A stretch of DNA of 64,000 bases, taken from contig JAEVLN010000032.1 of assembly GCA_018350325.1 (NCBI GenBank), positions 62,001 through 126,000 of the forward strand. The letters are read 5' to 3'. Below the pieces are notes generated by a model that was not told the DNA's origin, did no database searches, and saw only the letters and a program-made list of their open reading frames with translations. Position 1 is the stretch's first letter. The number at the start of each line of letters is the position of its first letter. Shown one piece after another: positions 57,630 through 64,000 of the stretch. The position numbers were made by a program, and so were the translations under genes. The DNA is from Globodera rostochiensis. Taxonomy: Eukaryota > Nematoda > Chromadorea > Rhabditida > Heteroderidae.

Positions 57630-58846
57630 CTACTGATCTTTGGCATTGTGAATGCCATCTTCAAACACGACATCTCCTCCCCACCCAATTTGGCTCATCC
57701 GCTCGGGTCGAAAAATGGTCCTTTGCTTCCGCTGCGTCCTTCGAAGTTCGGGTGGTGCCGTCTCCGGTGGATGTTCCGGCGAGTCCGCGCGAAGGTCTCG
57801 ATTTGGAGACAATTCCTGCTCTCGCCCCGCTTCCTTTCCCTCGGGGTCGGACGCATTGGACTCCGAGTCTTCGCTGCCCTCGTGGTCCGACGCCGTCTTA
57901 TCTGCTTTCAGCTGATCGAGATGTGTGTTTTGGCCTCCCATCCACTTAGGACCGTCGCGGTAGTTCCTCGCGAAAACTCTTTGACCGACTTCAAAGGAGC
58001 GTTTCCACGTTCCGCGTTCAAAATTCCTTTTTGACCGGTCCTGGTACTTCTGCGAGCACTTTACAACCACTCCTCCCCCTTTTTTGGGTTCGACAACCGG
58101 CCGGACCAGATCAAGCTTTGTTCGCAATTCTCGGCCGAACATCATTTCGGCTGGAGCGCGTCCTGTCCCGGTGTGTGGTGTGACTCGGTAGTTAATCAGG
58201 AACTGATTTTTCGCGAGTTCATTTTCCCAGTTGGTCTCCTTTTTGATCAGACTCATTCCTTTCTTGAATGTCTGTACAAACCGCTCTGCTTCCCCATTGC
58301 TTTGCGGATGGTATGGTGCGGTACGTGTGTGAATGATGCTACGCTCGGCACAGAATTTTCCGAATTCTGCTACGGTAAATTGTGGGCCATTATCACTGCG
58401 ATTTGTTCCGACAATCCATGGGTCCAGAACAGATTTCTGATGGCTGCCATTGTTGATTCCGTCGTGGTATTTTTAATCATCACCACTTCGGGCCATTTCG
58501 TCTTCGCATCAACGACAATCAACCACATTTTGTTGAGGAATGGTCCGCAGAAATCGATATGAAGTCTTTGCCATGGCCTCTCAGGCACTTCCCACGGGTG
58601 CAGTGGCACTTTTCTCATTTCCGGTGCATTTAATAGCCGATGACTCCCATAGTACCAAAGCCTGGCAACAAAATTCGGCTGTGCTGTGATTATAAAGTCA
58701 CGGTAAAAGCACAACATTAATGCCTCGCTAATGTCTTTTTGGGGACACGGTGAACACCGTTTCCCAGATGGAAAGCTTTTCAAGCCGTTCTTTGTATTTA
58801 AATTTTCTAATTTTTCTTGTTGAAATAACCAGTGCCCGGTGGGCAC
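57630..58846 (-). pseudogene. Ty3/gypsy retrotransposon integrase fragment, frameshifted
   Basis: Minus-strand frame from about 58846 has PLHPWEVPERPWQRLHIDF, the N-terminal flank and first catalytic Asp of a gypsy-type integrase, then DAKTKWPEV. Near 58400 a one-base change moves the frame. The next frame contains SDNGPQF (second Asp) and SNGEAERF (Glu), then NYRVTPHTGTGRAPAEMMFG, and a Glu/Pro-rich tail to 57630. The zinc-binding N terminus, RNase H, reverse transcriptase, protease and both LTRs are missing. A dead 5'-truncated pol fragment. Confidence 0.85.
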
Positions 58847-58889
58847 TGTTTTTTAAAATTTCTTGGTATTGAAATCGCCAAGGCGATTT
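58830..58889. other. Two consecutive perfect 8-bp hairpins
   Basis: CAGTGCCC GGT GGGCACTG at 58830-58848 and AAATCGCC AA GGCGATTT at 58872-58889. They lie at the truncated 5' edge of the gypsy fragment. Could be a rho-less structural element of the transposon or chance; nothing else identifies them. Confidence 0.4.
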
Positions 58890-59439
58890 TAACACTAAGC
58901 CTAGGTGCGCTTCGCGCGGCATTTTACCCTTTGGCGGCCTTTTGAGATTTTCCCTGGTAATTTTCCCTTTTGGCATTTTCCCCTTTTCCCATTCCCTTTT
59001 TTTAAATCCTAATTAAATGGGGGGGGGGGGCAAATAAAAAAGCAAACAAAGAATAATACAGTAATTTGGGAGAAAATGAGGAGATTAGTACAGAGATTTA
59101 GGGTAAAGATTTCAGTAGAGATCCACTTAGAGATTTAATGTGTTTTGTAAAAAGGTTCAGGCATTTTCGAGTAAATCCCTATCAAACGTTCTGATCAGTA
59201 AGTCTTTAGACAGATACGCGTGATCGCAGAAGCGAAAATTCCGAAAAATGGATAAATAAGCAATTATAAAATTTTTGATTAAAACATTTAATGCATAATA
59301 AAAGGAACACGGCAAGTCAAGCTCTTGAATGTCAATATGCTTCAAGCAGAGGCTTTGCTGAATGGCACCCGTGAAAATGTTTAATGGCCCCATTCAACGA
59401 AATGCTCCCGTTCTTGGCAACATCGACCCTAAATCAAAA

Positions 59440-60370
59440 TTTGAGCCTCCACTTAAACACCGTCGCCGTCGCCGCCGCTGGGACCGGTGCATAAATTTGT
59501 CTAAATTTTTTTAAACAATTTTTAGGCTCTTCGAAAAAGATTAAGCCCGTGGAGGTGCCCGACGTGGAGGTGGACGCGTTCAAGGCGATGTTAGCCTGCA
59601 TTTACGCCAAGGATTTGAGTGGACTGGACGGGGACAATGCAATTTCTGTGCTTTATGCGGGTGAATTTTAAGAAATTGACCGCTAATTCCTTTTTTGCAA
59701 TTTAATCTAGAAATATTTATGGTAAAATTTATTAAAAATTACCGTATAAAATTCTTAGTTTTGATAGTTTCAAAAACAAAAATGTTTTTAATGGATTAAT
59801 TGTCTTTTAGCCAACAAATATAATCTTCCTAAACTTGTCAATTCGTGTTTGAACTTCATAAGCTGAATATTTTTGTCGCATTTGACCAGGCTCGCTTTTT
59901 TGGAGAAGAGGTGAGGAATGTTTTTGTTCTATCTGCCAGACAACAATTATGACAATTTTTATTTATTTTGGGACTTTTCTCTCGTCGGTGTTTGGATTAC
60001 ATCGATGAGAATGCGGAAACTTTGATCCAATCAACCAATTTTTTGCAAATTGATCAGAAATTATTGCGCGAGATTTTGGACAGTGACAAGCTGATCATCA
60101 ACGACGAACTTACAATTTGGAATGCCGTAAACACTTTTTGTATAATATACTAGTAAATATTTCTTTCGTCGGTGGACATTTCGCGGAGTAAATTCAAATA
60201 ATTAAAATTATTTTTGTTTATTATTATTTAAAGTCATTTCTTTTCTCATATTCGAATTCCCTTAATTAAAAATAAATTATAAGGCACTTCGCTGGGCAGA
60301 CGAAAAATGCCGCCAAAATCGGAAAGAGCCTTCGGCGGCGAATAGACGCGCAATGCTCGGCCCGGCACCT
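59440..60370 (+). pseudogene. BTB-BACK pseudogene, truncated at both ends
   Basis: Begins at the end of the Ala-rich BTB exon (59472-59486). Exon about 59525-59660 (PVEVPDVEVDAFKAMLAC) is intact. The exon from 59812 has lost 4 nt where paralogs read ATATGGAAG, and then meets TGA. The BACK exon at about 59972 has a 2-nt insertion before CLDYIDEN. Exon from about 60283 (ALRWADEKC) stops matching at GGCACC near 60370, with no SPRY exons after. It again shows TTTTGG before the BACK exon. Confidence 0.85.
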
Positions 60371-61960
60371 TTTATTAAGTTTTGAAATTAAAACTCAAAA
60401 TGTTTGCACAATTTTCAACATGCCAAAATTTGAACGGTAATTTCAGTTTCGATTAAATCGTTCTTCGTTCCATCTGAACCATTTAAGGCGAGTTTCTTTA
60501 GGATGCTGTATTATTTCTTTTATGTTTCTGTTATTTGGATTTGCTTTTATAAATTTTCATGTTACTCTATTCTCATAGCAGGCCATTCATTTCACATAAT
60601 TCGGTCTCAAAATTCTGACCTTCTCGTGTTTTTTTACTCTCTTGCCGATGTTTAATTTACATATTTGTAATCATTTTTATCATATTTGTAACCTTCTAAT
60701 ATGTACACTTATAAGTTATGACTCATGATTTCGGATCATTGTTTTATCAAGTTCTACTCTTGACCTTATTTTCAAATACATTCAATAAAGATGGCATGAT
60801 GCCAAAAGAAATGAGTTTTTCATTCGATAGTTGCGGAGTCGGGATTGCCATTCGCCCAGTCAGCTGATTGAAAAAATGTATTGCGAAATTACCGCTGAAA
60901 ACCTTTATGATGACAAATGCCGAATTAAAATGACCTTCAGAAAAAGAAATGAGTTTGGTATTGGATTCGGATGGCAAGGTAGCGGGATGTGAAGCTTTTA
61001 TTGGTTTGGTTTCTAAGAATCACTTTTTGTGTGTGAAATTCGACGTAGGTTTTTTTGCTTTTGTTCAAATTGGCGTACTTTCGGGCGGAACTTGCGATAA
61101 TATGACATTTTTATGGCATCGATAAGAGATTTGCAACCAAAAAGTTCAAATTGTACGAATCAAGGAGCACTATTTTCGGGAATTCTCATTTTTCTCTCAA
61201 AAATGAGAATTTTTCAAAAAGTTCTAAAATATGGCAAGGGTGGAAATATGGTAAACTTCCAAAAGTATGGCATTTGCCATAAAAATATGGCATTCTAAAA
61301 ACCCTTGTTCTCGGGGGCAGAACAGAACAGATAGGCTGTTCAAAATTTAAGAACTGAATACAACAGCTCCAAAATTGTTGGAATAGCAACACACTGAATT
61401 CAACCGAATTTGAAGAGAAAAATTTTCGAGAAAACCCAAAAGGGTCCCCCCACTGGAAAAATTTAATTTTGACAAATTACCCTACTATTAAATTTTGAAA
61501 TTTGGTATTGGATAAACTCGAAATGACAAAAATACTGTACACGCAGATTATACGATACAAAACTTAAGTGTGAAAAAATTAACTTTGCACAGGGGATGGA
61601 TATATTCTTAAATTTCAAAGCAAAAAATATATATTACTTTTTATCGATGGGTTTAGATAAGACTCTATATTTGAACTATTTTCCATTTTAGAATTTAATT
61701 GACTTAATTCGAACACTTGTTTTACAATGTTGGCCGTACATATTAAAAAATTCATTTCATTTACAATTTTATGGCCAAGTAAAAATGGTATCTCCTTGAT
61801 TTTGTTTGTCAGCCGTTAGTTTTGTGAAAATACAACAAAAAAACAATAAAAATAGTAAAATTAAAAAAAAAAAAGTAGTATTTATTTAAATGGCCTACGA
61901 ATTTTCAGAAAATTAACAAAAACCTAAATTTCCTTAACCAACGCCAAAGTTCTAACAATT
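60371..61960. other. Intergenic, one unrecognised minus frame
   Basis: The only frame of note is minus 60747-60977 (76 codons, MPSESNTKLISFSEGHFN and so on, ending KVKSRT), of balanced composition. It may be an exon, but no flanking exons or domain were identified. The rest is AT-rich with TATGGCA motif repeats near 61230-61290. Confidence 0.35.
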
Positions 61961-61965
61961 TCAAT

Positions 61966-62022
61966 CATTAAAAATGTTTTGAAGAAATAGTGTGATAAAA
62001 AGAGAGAGTCAGACGTCGAGAG
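61966..62022 (+). repeat. Solo relic of the 107-bp satellite monomer
   Basis: TTTGAAGAAATAGTGTGATA and AAAAGAGAGAGTCAGACGTC followed by GAGAGT match the monomer core of the array at 11640-21688, about 40 kb away, with two substitutions. The AT-rich left half is shortened (CATTAAAAATGTTTT). Confidence 0.85.
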
Positions 62023-62459
62023 TCCATTTTTTTCATAAGAGGCAGCTCAAGCAGCCAACCACGACTATTGCGAGGGGGTTAAGCCAATTAATGAGTTTTT
62101 TTCCAATAAAAGAGCCAACAAACATTTGCCTGTTGAATCTTTTTATTACGTATTAATTTTAATTTCTTTAATTAATTGTTATTCATAATTAAGGATTCAA
62201 TATATTTAATTTATTCATTGAACAAAAGTTCTATTAAAAAATTGTTATTCAGTTTAAAGCCCATTTTTAATTTTGGATCATTCGTGCCCCGAGTTTTACC
62301 AAATGTTAATTTCCACAAACACTCGGGGTTCGGAATTGGTCGAAATGGAGTTCATATTCGGAATCTACGGGCCCGAGTAGCCCTAGAAAAATGTTTTTCT
62401 CGACTTTTGAAAACTAATTTGTTTTTTCAAAAAAGGGGGGGGGGGTATAAACTTAACTA

Positions 62460-62640
62460 GGTATTACCCATTTTGCTAAGCACAAAGCATCAATGAGCAC
62501 CAAAAGGCAGCAAATTTGACATATCTTCATTAAAGTCAAAACTGTTCTCATCACAATTTTGGGTCAACATTTTGCTGGAAGCAAATTAAATATTCAAATT
62601 TATGATTAAAAAAAGATTAATTCCCAAAGATGAACATTTT
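62460..62640 (+). repeat. Dispersed repeat, copy D
   Basis: Reverse complement of 43025-43200: TGCTAAGCACAAAGCATCAA, GGGTCAACATTTTGCTGG, TTCAAATTTATGAT and GATTAATTCCCAAAGATGA. Preceded at 62395-62470 by a block (AAACTAATTTG, G-run, TATAAACTTAACTA) shared with 43270-43345. Confidence 0.75.
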
Positions 62641-62900
62641 TGGTTGACATTTATCCACGCCCATTCAATTATTTATAAGATAGGTAATCCCAACTTAACC
62701 CTCCTAAAAGTAAAGCAATCATTCATTTTTTGTTTTTCTGCATTTGAGCTCTGCTTGCTGGACAAAATAGGTATATATTTGTTTGTACAAATTGTTTTGT
62801 TGCCATCCGTTTTTGTTCCATCAAATTTATATTTTTGAAAATTTGTAGCTTTTTTGTACAAAATTGCTTGCAATCCAAAAGTCGCCTTGAAAATTGTGAC

Positions 62901-63591
62901 ATGTCGAAATCAGCTTCTTCGCTAGAGCGGATGAAGCATTTGCTGGACACGGGCATTGGGGCGGACGTTCACTTTTTGGTGGGGGGAGGAGACGAAAAGG
63001 AGGCGAGTTCTGAAAATAGTGAAACGCTTACTTTTATTTATTTTATTTAAATTACCTTTATTAATTATGTTCCAATTAACTTTTATTAATTATATTCCAA
63101 TTTTTTATTAATTAATTTCAATTTTTAATTTGTTAAGCTTCTGCCAGCACATAAAGTGATTCTGATGGCGGCCTCTGACGTTTTTGCGGCAATGTTCCCT
63201 TTTGACGAGGAAAACGCAAAATCCGCCGCCGCTGGGACCGGTGCTGCAAATTTTGTTTAAATTTAAAAATAATAATTTTAGCTAAAGAAGTTAAGCCCGT
63301 GGAGGTGCCAGACGTGGAGGCGGGGGCGTTTAAAGTAATGCTCAGCTTCATTTACGCCGATGATTTGAGTGGACTGAACGGAGACAATGCGGTCGTTGTG
63401 CTTTACGCCGGTCAGAAACAACTACGATTTTTTATATTTAATCTATGCTCATGCTTAATATTCATTTATAAAATAATTTAGCCAAAATATATGAAGTGGC
63501 CGGACTGATCAAAGCTTGCGTGGACTTTCCCATATGGAAGCTGAACAATGTTTTTTTCGCGCTTGACCGCGCTCGCTTCCTTGAAGAAGAG
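62901..63591 (+). CDS. BTB-BACK gene, 5' part, cut by assembly gap
   Basis: Exons 62901-63002, 63138-63240, 63282-63410 and 63482-63591 join in frame for 148 residues. MSKSASSLERMKHLLDTG precedes BTB ([26 protein letters not shown]) and the first helix toward BACK (LIKACVDFPIWKLNN, FALDRARFLEEE). The last exon ends at GAG|GTGC, 38 bp before the N run. No signal peptide; a cytosolic paralog like the gene at 39850. Intron 1 is GC-AG (GAG|GCGAGT). All joins are intact, so this is a live candidate. Whether SPRY follows is hidden by the gap. Confidence 0.85.
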
Positions 63592-63629
63592 GTGCTACTT
63601 TTAATCAATTAGCTGTAATGTATTTTATA

Positions 63630-64000
63630 NNNNNNNNNNNNNNNNNNNNNNNNNNNNNNNNNNNNNNNNNNNNNNNNNNNNNNNNNNNNNNNNNNNNNNN
63701 NNNNNNNNNNNNNNNNNNNNNNNNNNNNNNNNNNNNNNNNNNNNNNNNNNNNNNNNNNNNNNNNNNNNNNNNNNNNNNNNNNNNNNNNNNNNNNNNNNNN
63801 NNNNNNNNNNNNNNNNNNNNNNNNNNNNNNNNNNNNNNNNNNNNNNNNNNNNNNNNNNNNNNNNNNNNNNNNNNNNNNNNNNNNNNNNNNNNNNNNNNNN
63901 NNNNNNNNNNNNNNNNNNNNNNNNNNNNNNNNNNNNNNNNNNNNNNNNNNNNNNNNNNNNNNNNNNNNNNNNNNNNNNNNNNNNNNNNNNNNNNNNNNNN
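63630..64000. other. Assembly gap (N run)
   Basis: Unknown bases to the end of the window; they hide the rest of the BTB gene starting at 62901. Confidence 1.

Noticed and set aside
57398..58034. Plus-strand frames of 156-183 codons over the gypsy region
   Set aside because: They are the opposite strand of the integrase fragment and of the last SPRY exon; codon content has no sense as protein.

Overview
This window looks like nuclear DNA of a plant-parasitic cyst nematode, most probably Globodera. It is AT-rich, its genes are cut into many small exons by short introns, and it repeatedly encodes a SPRY (B30.2) domain very like that of the Globodera SPRYSEC/RBP-1 effectors. Several introns start with GC instead of GT. 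Species is inferred from these traits and not proven. There are two assembly gaps (33369-33378 and 63630-64000).

Layout. 1-5440 is very AT-rich with no supportable gene. 5443-10982 is a nearly homogeneous 597-bp satellite. 11640-21688 is a second satellite with a monomer of about 107 bp and a 2,360-bp higher-order period. 21909-22258 is the 3' end of an unrecognised gene cut off by that satellite. 22300-28000 holds repeat debris and two SPRY fragments. 29031-32272 (+), 36763-39850 (-), 54525-57540 (+) and 62901 into the end gap (+) are four related BTB-BACK(-SPRY) genes. Spliced by hand, the first three stay in frame over 13, 11 and 13 exons (508, 469 and 506 residues). 33487-35638 (-) is a four-exon coiled-coil/membrane protein. 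39980-48211 is a transposon nest: hAT-like elements inserted in one another, a 962-bp inverted-array element, and a 1,962-bp hAT element with perfect 17-bp ends and an 8-bp target duplication. 48836-49818 (-), 53050-53239 (-) and 59440-60370 (+) are broken family copies. 57630-58846 (-) is a frameshifted Ty3/gypsy integrase fragment.

How the genes relate. BTB-BACK proteins are typically CUL3 ubiquitin-ligase adaptors and SPRY domains bind client proteins, so each full gene reads as a substrate receptor. Two copies (29031 and 54525, on a direct duplication of about 4.1 kb) begin with a hydrophobic signal-peptide-like exon and a short Lys/Ser linker exon in front of the BTB domain; the copies at 39850 and 62901 lack these. 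The upstream region of both secreted-type copies has a TATA box and four ATGCCA/TGGCAT hexamers, the motif known as the DOG box of dorsal-gland effectors. The position of the ancestral start codon reads AAG|TG in the secreted copies, so one A-to-G change would both remove the old start and create the acceptor that recruits the signal exons. This suggests a cytosolic ubiquitin-ligase adaptor turned into a secreted effector. It is the most interesting signal in the window and remains an inference from sequence.
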